Shown in pieces: positions 19,849-31,939 of a stretch of DNA of 32,527 nucleotides. Source of the stretch: Parasitella parasitica (Eukaryota > Mucoromycota > Mucoromycetes > Mucorales > Mucoraceae); assembly GCA_025201805.1 (NCBI GenBank), contig MU619361.1, positions 61,990 through 94,516 of the forward strand. The letters are read 5' to 3'. The translations under genes and the position numbers were made by a program. Numbering within the stretch: the stretch's first letter is position 1; each line of letters opens with the position of its first letter. The notes under the pieces were generated by a model. That model ran no database searches and was not told the DNA's origin. It was given only the letters and a program-made list of their open reading frames with translations.

Positions 19849-22267
19849 AAACAGTTCAATAGGTTTAAATCAATTGATTCTCGTCATTCAATAGCGCAAA
19901 CATATGCAACTCATGCCTGTTTTTCTTTTCAGCATGTGCATTAAGCGAATGATGCTCTAAAATAAAACATCTAATCACCTTAAATCGAGTATCTCATCAT
20001 AAATACTGCTGCTGGCCTCTGGTCATATTTTGTGCTACAACGAGGGATACATTTGGTTATTCTTGGCTGCATACATCCTCATGACACTTGTTTATACAGT
20101 GCCAACCGGCGGTAATATTCTCCACGACACTTGGAGGCTTTGTATAGAACCAATTGGATGCCATTGCCGTAAGTGCCTTTCGTAGCATTAAACAAGTATA
20201 AACAAAGTATAAACAAATATACTAAACGTGTTTAGTGGCTTCACAAATAGTTTATACTGTAATACGTACCTGCTTTCTCTATACGATAGTAAACCATTGG
20301 ATCAATCAAACGACAAGTTTGTTTACAAATATTTACATTTCGTCGCTCTGTTTTTGTGTTCTGACTGCTCCTTAAGTTTTCATTGTCTATTAACTGTTTT
20401 TTCTGTAAACTGATAAAATTAAAGATTCAAGAAGTAATTTATAACGTATTTACTATGCATTTCTCAGATGTAACTGTGAAGAATGACTTGGGCAATGAAG
20501 CCTCTTGTTTCCGAATAAATTTTGGTGGAATATAGAACGATTACATAAGTTTACTAGATAAACTTCTACTGCCTGGAACGCTGACAAGGCAAGTTTTCCT
20601 GCTTTTATCCGTCTTCGTATCTAACACAGGTGGTCCTATTTAATGCTTTCAGACACAAATATCAACATATTTGTCTTCAATTATCGTTTTTTTGGAGTTA
20701 TTAGTACATTGTCAAATGAAGAAATTGCAATTGAGGGAGAATTGAAGGTTTCAGAATTCTTGCAAAGTAAATTTTCTTAGCCATAAATGATTTTTTTTTC
20801 AATTTATTGCGTATACGACGATTAGAATAGCTTGACTAATGTGGTTACTATCAAATGTTAAACACACGATTGTAATTCGGTGGCATGATCCTCTCACGAT
20901 ATCTATCGCCTGGGTAGAGAATAATAATGCAATCAAAGCATAACTAAACGCAGTTTTAGTAAACTCATTGACGTCCAAGCATTATTGCTTTTACAAAATG
21001 ATATTCCTGGGGTACAGCATCAGTTCGAGTGTTTCACGTATCACGTAACAGCTAGTCGTTAAGTGAATGCGTACAGTTAGAGATGAAAATTTGTTACAAT
21101 AAGCTATTATTGCGCTAAATATGTCGATATCATATAGTTTTGCAATAGCACGTACATTTTATATCACTAATTACTTGACAAAAATCAATTCTTCTATACC
21201 AAAGATACTCTATTGTTGTCACGAACGCATCATGATATATTTTAAAGAATAAATATACATATTGGAACCACTTCATATACGAAGAGAAATGTGGTTTTCG
21301 GCCAAAAGCTTATACTCTGCATAAGATGTTATTTTTGATCAATATACACTATAGTAACCACTTAACTCTTTTGGTGGAAATGCACTAGATAGTAATTACG
21401 AGCTCAGAGAGACCCTTTGGAGTGGTTTTGAGCCCTTGAATCAAGTCAGAAAGGTAAATATTTCATCAAAATTGTAAAATTGTTGCATCCAGAATATTAT
21501 TTCTGTATATGATAGCCCAGACAGCGATGTATTATAAAATCCATAAAAGCAATCATATTCACTTACTATTTTGAACGAATGGTCTAGTTACGCTTATTTG
21601 AATAACTGAAGCTTTTATAGGCACCTGATTCCTCACATTTAGATTCATTCCCATGTAAATGCTAATCGATAAATCTGCTGTACAATGGTTGTGTACACTC
21701 CAATACAACGTTTCAGTTTATTATGATGCAAGTTACATTATAATAATCCTAGTATAATGACTGTGCATAAGTAGATCTATAAGGTGAATCTAATGAATGC
21801 AATTCCTTAACAGATTATCACATACTGACTTTTGATGTAAAAATGTACTTTCTTTGTTTATCTACATAATGTTCATCAATATCTGAGTGCTTTGTTTTGT
21901 TGATTACTCATATTCTGACTAATTTTGGGGGAGAGCACATTTAAGATAGGATCAGTTTTGCCTGGTTTTTGCACGGCAGGTATTGTGTGTTATATCAAAA
22001 GCTACTTGCTATAAACATCTGATCATAGATATAAGACAGTCTAAATGTCACCACCTTTGACGAGCCTTGCATGCAAATAAATGTGTAACTTTGAACGTTT
22101 TCCGGCTTTTTTGAAAAGCAAATCACATACAGATCTAAGATGAATAAATAATGTAACTAATACAGTATCTTTACTCTCAATTTACTAAATTATTCTGAAT
22201 ATTTGTGTGAGATTAATTTGGCTACAGGGAGAGCTCAATCGGTCCCACCTATTATAGATGTGTGGAT

Positions 22268-22324
22268 TAGCGATATGACGATTAGAGGTTCTTTTTTGTG
22301 CTACTTGCAAGCACCATATCGCTA
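22268..22324. other. Nested hairpin, 10-bp perfect outer stem
   Basis: TAGCGATATG (22268-22277) is the exact reverse complement of CATATCGCTA (22315-22324). An inner stem GTGCT/AGCAC abuts the 3' arm of the outer stem. No gene surrounds it. Confidence 0.6.
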
Positions 22325-22986
22325 TTTCCATGAAATTTAGTGTCTTCCTTTTAGTCTAGTCCAACCTTGCACAAATATCTCTGATCATGTTTACAAAGCG
22401 CTTGGTCTTTCTGATACTAACATTTGGGTTAAGACAATCGTAGTTTATTCATAGGTCTATGTAGTTTATGCATTTGCATTTATTTATGTAAAAATCAGGT
22501 CATGTCTATGTACTTACGCAAACTATCTTTGGCTCCCAAGTCTCTTAATGATTGATAAATCAGTGCAAGTACACAATTGTGATTGAACTAAACAGGTTTT
22601 TTATTGTATTGATTTTCCATGATAGCTTTTATCTCAAACATCACTAATTTTTTGATTGAGAGCTGGGTAGGCTTCGTCTGGAGATTTCACTTTATAAGCC
22701 ATTCCTTATCTTGTATTGCAGCTATTTATCACGCGCTTATTGTAAGGCTTGCTTTGAGCAGAGTAGAAGGCCAAATTCTTATAACCGCTCGGATTTTTCT
22801 CTTTTTCTGTGAAACACAATTTTAAAGTTATATTTAGAAAACAGGGTCGCTTACAAGCCATGAACATAACCTTGATTTTGGGAATAAAAGGTAATTTATT
22901 AATAGCTAATATAATACAAAAAAGTAATAAGAATAAAGAGCGAGCAAAATAGTATACAATTAATGAACGAAAAGGAAGCCGCTTCT

Positions 22987-24474
22987 TCAGGAGGAAGCAT
23001 GAGAAGCAGCATAAGCTTTCTCTTCGTGTTCTACCTTAACATCTCTTTTACCATCTTCAATGGTATCGAGCTGGCCACCAACCATAACTTCGGGAGATTG
23101 GCCATCCATCAAGTTATCAACCTGTTCAACAGTGACATCAGATACTCTAAGGCAAACAATGTAAGCCAGGAGCAAACCAGCACCTTCAATAGCCAGATTG
23201 ATGTAGATTTGAGTCATGAAAGGAGTGTGAATGGCATCAACCTGAGCAGCAATAGCAGCAGCAGCGTTTTGAATTGTCTTGTAGAAACCACCATAGCGAG
23301 CCGCACGTTCGTTATCATTAGTCATTGTACCTAGCAACCAATAGATAAAGCCTTGGTAGATGGCATCGATCAATCCAAAGACAGCATACAAGATGATATA
23401 ACCAGCATAGCCAGGAGTACCAATGTCAACTTGAACATAGCCTTCAACTTTAACGCTTTCGTATGTAAATTTCTTTTGAACAAAGATAGCGCCAATCCAA
23501 GAAGCAATCAACACGATGAGAATGAAAGTGTTGCCCAGAATGGCACGCATTCTGCGGTTTCCAAGCTTGCTCCAATCAAGTAACCAACCAAAGAAACCAG
23601 CACCAACAATTTGACACAACCAGTAAACAAGATTGTTTAAAGAACGAGCACGGAGACCAAAGAATCCACCGCCGTTATAGACTTGGAATTGATAAGTGTA
23701 GAACCAATTTGAACCAGCAAAAAGAGGAATCAGGATAAGCATCTTCCAATCTGTGAACAAGCGGAAAACTTCAATACATTCACGCTTCCAGTTGGAAAAT
23801 TTGTGAAGAGAAACAGGAGATCCATTAGAACGAATGACTTTGGAAGCAGGTAAGAGAGCAAGAGACAGAAAAGCACCAAAGCCCATGATAACCATGAAAC
23901 CAATATAGGTACCAGTTTTGACAGTACCGGCACCATCATTATTCCAGTTGTTACCAAGAGGAATAGCAGCACCTACCGTGGCACCAAGATTAAAGACCAT
24001 CCAAAAGATAGAAAAGGCTTTACCCTTATCTTTTTCATCAGGGTAAGACATCATGATGCCAGCCTGGGCAGTCCATAAGAAACCGGCACCAATACCAAGA
24101 ATAGCACCAGTGGCAATGGTGAAAGCTGGGTTTAGAGTAAGATAGGAGCCAACATACAAGACGTATGCGAGCCCAGCGGGCAAAAGAATGCGGTGACCAA
24201 AGATATTATAGCTATGGCAATAAATTAGGATCCATAATATACACCGAGAGAAAAGCAAATAGTATACTTACACAGGAGCACCAATTAGTGAGCATACAGT
24301 AAACGTAACTGCCAAAGCAGTATTGGCATCGTTTGTTGTCTTTGGATCAGCCTGGCCAGCACCACCCATACCGTTTAAGGCATTGAACATACCAGGGCAA
24401 CAGAAACAAATGAAGCCAACCAAGAAGACTTGGAAGTTTGGGTCGCTATAACGAAAAGGCAACTTGAATCCCAT
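22987..24474 (-). CDS. UNC-93-like major facilitator protein
   Basis: Two exons, 24474-24272 and 24211-22987 (1,428 nt, 475 aa). A multi-pass membrane protein with about 11-12 hydrophobic segments. The start of TM1 (RYSDPNFQVFLVGFICFCCPGMFNALNGMGGAGQ region) and the WTAQAGIMMSYPDEKDKGKAF block after TM4 are characteristic of fungal UNC-93-like MFS proteins, as is WMVFNLGATVGAAIPLG. The family is widespread in fungi and largely uncharacterised. Animal UNC-93 members regulate ion channels or trafficking of receptors, which need not apply here. The C-terminus is acidic and cytosolic in appearance (EDGKRDVKVEHEEKA). The single intron splits the Val codon of APV-YNIFG. A TATAAAAG box lies at 24552-24559, about 80 bp upstream. 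Confidence 0.88.
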
Positions 24475-24920
24475 TAATTATTATAGATATAAAGAAACGA
24501 AAAGAAAAAAAAAGTTGATTTAAAGGGAATGGATGAGAAGACAAAGAGGGTCTTTTATACCAAAAAATGGGACAGATACACGGCAATCTAATTGGGTAGT
24601 GAAAGAGGAGTGATTAAAAAAGGGTCCCTCTCAAAGTGCTAAGTGTAACTCTCGATTTGTAAAGTTTCATATAATATTACCAATGTTCTTTTTTCTTTTT
24701 GCTGTATTCCCACGCAACTTGGAAAAAACTACCATATATCTTATGCCCTTTTATTTTTCGACATGTCTAAAAATGAACCCTTAAAAAACTTTTGAAATTA
24801 TATAATACGGATGTACGCTTTTTTTTTACGCTAGCAAGAAGATGCTGCTGATTTATGCTGCAATGTTGCCCACTGATTGGCACAATCGAATGCAAATGAG
24901 TTGTAATAACAAAAGCAAAA
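24475..24920. promoter_or_regulatory. Promoter of the UNC-93-like gene and SYO1 3' region
   Basis: 446 bp. On the minus strand: TATAAAAG at 24559-24552, then a T/C-rich leader up to the ATG at 24474. The part nearer 24920 is the 3' flank of SYO1. No other feature seen. Confidence 0.5.
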
Positions 24921-27586
24921 CTATTTTCTTTTATTATTCTCTATTCTTTTATATTTTATAAATGCATTTAGATTCCCAAATGCCTCATCTGCTCTCATTC
25001 TTAAATCGAAATCCTTTCTTCGATCAATTGATTTCACCTAAAAATAACTCAGCATCATAAGATGAAAACAAAAAAATGGTGTGGGGTAAACTTACCATGG
25101 AACTCACTCGAGGTACAATTTGTTTCAAGTCATTTAGGAATCCGCCCTGAACAAAAACAGGGAAGTCGTAGTCGAATGCGCAATCACTGTACACATCAAA
25201 CACGAAATTAAGTGCTTCGACCATGACGCTTGCCTTTGTGGCCTTAGAACCAAGAATTTTCATTATGAACATGCCAATTGTCTTGATTGTTTCTTGACAG
25301 GTTAGCACATACAATTAGATAATTGTCGTGTGTTACTTACTTTGTTTGTCTCAACATCTCCTAACCGCATTGCAATTGGACCCAAACATCCAACTATTTT
25401 TACTCTCAAAGTTTCCAATGGAATCATTTCATAGGTCCCACATAATGCCCCCACTTCCATGTGGTCCAATGGCTGCAAATCATTAAATCAGTTGTTACCC
25501 TTAAAATAACCCTTGAATTACTTACAATATCCTGAGTGATACCTCGACCTAGCGCCCATAAACAACCGATGATCACTTCTAAAATTGCATTCCTTGCCCA
25601 TTCCTCTGTGTTGGCAGCAGCTACACTGTTGGCAATACCAAAGAGCCACCTCCACAGTTGAGTAGCATCCTGTTTGTAATGTTTGAACCAGTATTTGTTA
25701 CCAACATCGTGCGTTGCCAGTAAGAAATTGTTGAGACATTCCAATGAACGCTGATGAGTTAACACCAAATTATGTGTTACCGTTGGATGAAAGTTTGTTT
25801 GATTGTACGAGATCGGAGTAGCCGTTGCGAGGCGGATCAGCTGTGGGAAAATTTGGTGTATGTAAGCATGTAAAACAGGGTTCGATTGCAGGGCCTCATC
25901 ATCCTGGGATGTGTCGTTGAATATGGCTGGATCTACATCGTCGTCATTGTCTGCTTCTTGGGATGGCTGCTCTTCGTCTTCATCATCCTGCATCACTTGG
26001 TCTGAATCTTGGATCCCGTCTATGGGGAAATGTTAACCTTTATGCGGAATACGTACACATGTTTATTGTTACCCTCAAAATCGTCATCTTGTACACAGAT
26101 ATCAGCTAATAATTCCAAAGCCAATTGAGTGATAGATAATCTGTCTTCCACACCCTGAACGTAAATCTGTAGTTGCATGGGAAATTTTCAAGTTAGGACC
26201 CTGGATTTTTCCTTGGTTTCCTTGTTACCTCTTCATTTGTCAAGGGTTGCTTCGGTTTCGGTGTGATCTCATTTGATTCATCTTGTATATTATGCACATT
26301 CTGTATACTTTGTGTGTCAATACAAGTGGTTCATTTTCCCATCGATCTAACTTACTCCACTCTGAACTGCGGAAATTGTGTTATTGGCGGCCTCTTGAAT
26401 GTCGTAATCTAGCGCTTTGATAAGCACAGGAATCACCAGCTTATTCAATTCTCCCATATCTTGATGATCCTCATCCCAAGATGACGATAAATGAACCACA
26501 TCGCGTACATTCATCAAAATGGCTAACCCATATAAAATTAATATAAAACCATCCAGTCGTAATTGAAAAGAAAGTCTTACCACATGCCAGAACTTGGACC
26601 AAAGTATTACCATCTTGCTGATTGATGATATTCAATAACGTTTGAGTGTATTCGGGATGATTCTGGAATTCAATGAACAAATCCTTATTATCATCGGTCA
26701 ATGTATTCAAGCACTGGCCTATTTACATGTTTTTTAAATATCATTTAGTTGGCTATCTCTAATCTCTGAGTCATTAAACTCACCTGCAGCAATGATAACT
26801 CGGGTTGGGATTAGCTCACCAGATACCAGAAATGAAGATAGAAATGTCACGATATTCATCCTGTTGATAGCCTTGATATATTTATCGGATGCTTCACTAT
26901 TTGTTACATGGTTGATTAGGTATTTATCCTGGCTCCTTCTGACACTATACTTGCCAAATGCACCAAACAATATAAATAAAATTCTCGGTGACATCCCAGA
27001 TTGACTTCCTTCGGTCCCCATCTGCCTCGTCTTGAAGTGGTGCTTTTCTTAAAACCAAATCAATTGTTTGGGTAATCTAATACAGCGATTAGCAACATGT
27101 CCTACTCAGCACATCTCGTCTTATCTACCTGAGGAAGTAATGCTGATAATGGCTCCATGATATTTCGAGTATAATACTCCTTAGCCACTGTATTATCTAC
27201 AGAGGCAATGTTTCTCAAAGCACCTAATGATTCATCCCGAACTTCTTGCTGAGGATCAGCTAGTCTTTGAATCAAAACAGGGACAATGCCTTTGGATAGC
27301 AACAATTTTCGAGTAGCTGCATTTGCAAGAATCAGGTTTGAAATACATGCTGCTGCCCATGCGCGTTCAGTAGGATCTCCCGAAGAAAGCTACATGTTTT
27401 TTCATTAGATAGCGTTCTGCATAAATCAAATTATAAGCTTACCCGTTCGACAACAGGTGCTACTTGTTCACCGGTTGGTACAGGCATTTTAGAATTGGCT
27501 TCTCTAATACCTGCCTCAATGCCTTTTCTTTGAAGAGGATTGATGTGTCTTCTACTGCTCTTTTTCTTTTGTCTTTGCTTGCCCAT
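24921..27586 (-). CDS. SYO1: Syo1/HEATR3-like ARM-repeat adaptor for ribosomal proteins L5/L11
   Basis: Twelve exons: 27586-27443, 27389-27129, 27076-26955, 26896-26784, 26718-26581, 26522-26356, 26300-26229, 26166-26073, 26019-25526, 25472-25341, 25281-25096 and 25037-24921 (2,040 nt, 679 aa). In yeast, Syo1 binds Rpl5 and Rpl11 together, takes them into the nucleus with Kap104, and helps load them on 5S rRNA. Seen here are the basic MGKQRQKKKSSRRHINPL start, ARM/HEAT repeats from the RAWAAACISNLILAN and LLLSKGIVPVLIQRL…VRDESLGALRNIA region, an acidic linker (DDEDEEQPSQEADNDDD) in the middle as in Syo1, further repeats (WARNAILEVIIGCLWALGRG), and a terminal RRKDFDLRMRADEAFGNLNAFIKYKR. The third intron (26954-26897) needs a GC donor (G/GCAAGT) to keep frame. 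The last two junctions are less certain. No overlap with neighbours. Confidence 0.85.
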
Positions 27587-28036
27587 TGTCTATATCTATA
27601 AGGGAAAGTGTTTTATGTTCAAAAAAAAAAAAAGAAAAGAAATCAAAAAGAGCTAGTGGCTTATATCCATTAAGCACCACCAAATTAAAAAGCTACACTC
27701 TATAATCAAAACTGTACAACATAATGAAAGCATTAATACGTACCAACTAGCTTGACGGAACAAAATATAATATCTACAAGAACACAGCAAAATAAACACA
27801 ATCCAGCGAGGAATAGGGTGTATAAATGCTTTGTTTGGTTTTGTAATTCCCATTCAAGTTTCGAATTTTTGAGAAGTCGGCGTTAAATCAAGTATATCTC
27901 ATTTTCAAAAACTAATTAAAAATATATAGAAGTTTTAGAAAACTATAAAAAAAATATGCGCGTATGCAACAAAGCGTGAAATAAATGGTCGTTTATTTTG
28001 ATTTGAAATAAGAGCTCTTTCAACAGAGTAAATCAT

Positions 28037-28259
28037 GTTGAAAGTCGGGTGAAATAGCTTGAATCAACCAAATTAGGAGATTCGAAATCCAAAAAAGGCG
28101 ATTTTTTAAGCTGTACACTCCGTTCTAATAAACTATTGTACAATAAAGCTTTAAATCGAAGATTGAAAGTCGAGCGAAAAAGCTTGAATTTCTCGAAACT
28201 GAACATGGTCTAACTAAAAAAGGCGATTTTTTATGCGGTAAATTTGGTTCTAATTAATA
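28037..28259. repeat. Degenerate ~124-bp tandem duplication
   Basis: Two diverged copies (from 28037 and from 28162) share TTGAAAGTCG, AGCTTGAAT, AAAAAAGGCGATTTTTTA and GGTTCTAAT-like blocks in the same order and spacing. Non-coding. Confidence 0.7.
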
Positions 28260-28260
28260 A

Positions 28261-28284
28261 TATGTTAATATGTTAATATGTTAA
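28261..28284. repeat. (TATGTTAA)3 microsatellite
   Basis: Three perfect 8-bp units directly after the tandem duplication. Confidence 0.9.
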
Positions 28285-29042
28285 CTCGAAGAACATTTAG
28301 AGCATATACTGGTGCTATTTTTTTCAGCTTGGAATTGTTGTAAATGTTTATATCTTATACCGTATTATTTTAAATTTTTTCCAAATGGGTTTCATGTTTA
28401 ATGAGCCGCTAGCATATTGTAATCTTTAACTAAGACTGGAAATTTTCGCATAGAAACAATAATGCTTCTATACTCAAGCATAGTAATTTTAATATGTTTC
28501 TTTCGGCATAAAAAGTGAGAAGCCGGTCCTTTTCATCAGGCATTAAACAAGAACGATAAAATTAGTACCTGAATTTTATTTTGAAACGTGCATGAAATTT
28601 TGTTGCGCATGTACGATACAAAATGTTGCCATACCCGAAATACCACATATTCCGATTTCGGAATCTTTTGTGGCTATATATTGCATGATCTCCGGAGCAT
28701 TTCTGGTCTAAAGAAAAGGTCTAAATGGCATGACTCGTCTAAAAGATGAGATGGACAGCTTTGCTTTGCTAGTGATTTAAAGTGTAAATTGTTTATAAAC
28801 ATGATGCTTATACCTATACCTATGCTACTTATTCAAAATTGGTGACACAACAATTTCACATGCTTAATTGAATGTTGATGCCCTTCTCTGTCGCATCTTG
28901 TTGTGTCGTCACTCTCGCTACCACTGTTAGGTTGTGGGTTGCAATACCCCCTTTTTTTATTCCATCAATTAAACATATATCATCGAAGTTACCTCTTTTT
29001 TGTTACCTTTCTTACCCTCTTTGTTTTTATCGGTTATACCAA

Positions 29043-31939
29043 ATGTAGGGATTCACTGCAAAACTCTACGTTTGCTTTTAAAATAACACATTGGATAATA
29101 GGACTCTTGAAGAAGTTGAACTTCCAGTTAATGAAAACATTTCATCTCACGTCAATAAGGGCTCCATTTCAACCACAAATTGGGATCAAGATACCTTGAG
29201 TATTCCTCGTCTTCAGATTGTAGATGAGAATCAAAAATTCACGTAAATTCATAACTTTGTGCAGTTAGAGCTATTTCTAACAACTTACACAGTGACGGTT
29301 TGCCAACTTATCTTTCGAAATGGAACCTTGGTGATGCAGGATTCAAATATAACGTAGTGGCAGTATTCGGGTCTCAAAGTACAGGTAAAAGTACATTGTT
29401 AAACGGCTTGTTTGGCACTTCATTTGATGTTATGGATGAAAATCAAAGAAGCCAAACAACAAAGGGTATCTGGATGTCTCGTGGCAGAGGCATGCATGTC
29501 CTCGTTATGGATGTTGAGGGCACAGATGGTCGCGAACGCGGCGAAGATCAAGATTTTGAGCGAAAATCAGCCTTGTTTTCTATGGCAACAAGTGAAGTTA
29601 TTATTTTGAATCTATGGGAACATCAAGTGGGTCTTTATCAAGGTGCCAATATGGGATTATTGAAAACTGTATTCGAAGTGAACTTGCAACTATTCCAAAC
29701 ACAAAAGAGGTTTGTTTCCTTGCAATTTAAAACAGGCGAATATTGATTTTTTTTATATATATATTCAACATTTGCAGTAAAGAAAAGACGCTCTTATTGA
29801 TTGTCATTAGAGATCATGTTGGTTCGACACCTTTGGCTAATCTAGCAAAGACATTACAATCTGATCTGGAAAAGATTTGGGCTGGTTTATCCAAGGTAGC
29901 TTAAATACAACAGCGACGAGACGATTTTGTTAACCTTGTATTTTCTACATGTAGCCCGAAGGCCTTGAAGACTGCAAAATTCACGATTATTTTGATTTTA
30001 TGTATACAGGACTGCCTCATAAAGTGCTTCTGCCTGAGAAATTCAACGAAGAAGTAGCTAACCTTCGCAAAAGGTATACATTTTCAATGGAATTTAGACG
30101 AAATATATGTTTACACTACCTTTCACAGATTCAATGACCCTCAAAATACTGATTTTGTCTTTAAACCAGAATATCATAAACGTATTCCTGCTGATGGTTA
30201 CCACATTTATGCTTCAGGTATCTGGGATAAAGTTCTGACCAACAAGGACCTGGATCTTCCTACACAGCAGGAACTGTTGGCTCAGTATAGATGTGACGAG
30301 ATTTCTAATGTAAGTTTGATCAAACCTACTTGAGATATAAATTGCATTGATTCACACAAGAATAGGCTGCTTTTGAGATATTTTCCAAAAAAGTTGCTCC
30401 TCTCAAGCAACCAATTCTAGAAAAGGCACAAGTTATCGATACTCTTGGCCCAGAAATGGTCGAAATTCGGCAAGAGGCTGTTGCTTCATTTGATAAAAAC
30501 GCATCTCGTTATCACCAAGGCGTCTATCAAAAGAAAAGAGAAGAAATGTTGGCTAAATTAAACACCCAGCTCCATGTATTATTTGTTGGCCAATTGAAGA
30601 ATTTGCATAAAAAGGCAGTTGCTATGTTTGATGAAAACCTCAAGGCTGAGTTGAAGAAACCAAATTATAATTTTGCTGTTGCTGTAGAAGGTTGTTTGAA
30701 GACTGCAACTGACTATTTTCTGGCCAGTGCTAAAGGTTAGTGCCATGCATGTAACAATACGGAAAACTCGAACTCATGCTCACTGCATAGCTATTCTGTT
30801 GTCTGAAACTGACTGGTCTTTCACTAGCGAAATCACCTCTCTCGAGGAAGAATTTTCTGAAGTGTCTGCAAAGGCTCGAGCGGAGGAATTCAAAAAAATG
30901 ACAAAGGCATTAACTGTAAGTGATGACTGAGAGATCCACTTTTTACAGAGCTTTCTAACTTTTGTCTACAGAAACAAGTCGAAAATGAGTTATCCGAGCC
31001 TATTACATTAGTTTTGAATAACCCAGGACCAAATCCATGGGATAAAATTCTTCAAGCTTATTTAAAAACGGTTGAAAATGGTCAAATTACCCTCAACAAA
31101 ATGGCCAAGAGTAGGTATAGTAAAGAAAGCATCAGTGCTACTGTATTAATCTCATTACATAATAGGCTTTAATTCATCCGATGACGAAGTACAGGATTCA
31201 ATCACTGACCTCAAATTACAAGCTTGGATTGTACTTCGCAAAAAAGTAGACGAAGAACTTGCTGATACAATGTTGTTATTAAAGCTTCGTTCAAGGTTCG
31301 AAGAAAAGTTTAGATATGACGACCACGGCCTTCCTCGTGTTTGGAAACCAGAGGATGATATTGATACATTCTTCAAGAGAGCTAAAGATGATGTAAGGTT
31401 CTGTTATTTGACTCTAGAAATTTACTAAAAGCAAACCTCTCCATTAGACATTGACTCTCATTCCGCTATTCGCCAAAATCGATTTGAAAGATCACTCTGA
31501 TTTCGAAATTGCTTCAAACGACGACTTTGATTTTGGTCAATCGCTTGTTATCCTGAGTGAAGCCAAACAAATAGACATTTCAAACCGCTTCAAGAGAGAG
31601 TCTGATGCATTTTATCTTGAAGCCAAACGGTCAGTTGTTTCAACCACTGCAAAAATTCCCACTTGGGCCATCGGTGCCATGGTGTTTTTGGGTTGGAACG
31701 AGTTTATGACTATCATCAGAAACCCATTATATATGGTCTTGTTTGTTTTGTGTATCACTTTTGGTTACGTTATATTCGCTTTGAATTTATGGGGTCCTTT
31801 GGAACGTATTATTTCTGCCGTTGTCGGTGAGGCAACGAGAATTGCAAAAGAACGCATTACAGAAGGTGTGGAACTGGCCAAAGAACAAACACATCATCGA
31901 GATATTACTAGTAAAGACACCGAGAAAAAGGATCAGTAG
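29043..31939 (+). CDS. SEY1: Sey1/RHD3-family dynamin-like GTPase for ER fusion
   Basis: Eleven exons: …-29044, 29102-29242, 29293-29709, 29778-29895, 29955-30073, 30129-30309, 30366-30735, 30791-30915, 30972-31110, 31166-31392 and 31448-31939 (2,331 nt, 776 aa, the same size as yeast Sey1). It fuses ER tubules homotypically. Seen: P-loop GSQSTGKST (~74-82), [12 protein letters not shown] switch, [19 protein letters not shown] (~119-137), the guanine-specifying IRDH (~197-200), and a helical middle domain. Two close membrane segments (~684-702 and ~706-727) form a hairpin with both ends cytosolic, followed by an amphipathic tail helix ([18 protein letters not shown]). The only in-frame start I find is an ATG split by intron 1: AT at 29043-29044, G at 29102. 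No in-frame ATG exists in exon 2, and the frame upstream is closed by a TAA. All other junctions keep phase. Confidence 0.92.

Larger units (their letters stand above)
18479..22986. other. 4.5-kb gene-free stretch between convergent genes
   Basis: Long AT-rich region between the 3' ends of the SWIRM gene (+) and the UNC-93-like gene (-). The first ~300 bp is probably 3' UTR (C-rich and T-rich homopolymers at 18546-18554 and 18694-18711). Open frames up to ~82 codons look random. No tRNA, snRNA, rRNA or transposase is recognisable. Stable hairpins at 18975-18991, 19816-19848 and 22268-22324 are listed separately. It may hold non-coding transcripts or decayed repeats, but the sequence alone does not show it. 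Confidence 0.5.
27587..29042. promoter_or_regulatory. Divergent intergenic region between SYO1 and SEY1
   Basis: 1.46 kb between two divergent genes. It contains a degenerate ~124-bp tandem duplication (28037-28259) and a short 8-bp microsatellite (28261-28284). Near SEY1 there is a long CT-rich tract (28989-29032) directly before the predicted first exon. The open frames at 27653-27853 and 28903-29199 are not supported as genes. Confidence 0.5.

Noticed and set aside
20820..20900. tRNA-like A-box match (TAGCTTGACTAATGTGG)
   Set aside because: No B-box and no cloverleaf could be folded. No tRNA is visible anywhere in the window.
28903..29199. 98-codon plus-strand open frame upstream of SEY1
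   Set aside because: It overlaps SEY1 exon 2 in another frame and its start is not ATG. The SEY1 splice model explains the region.
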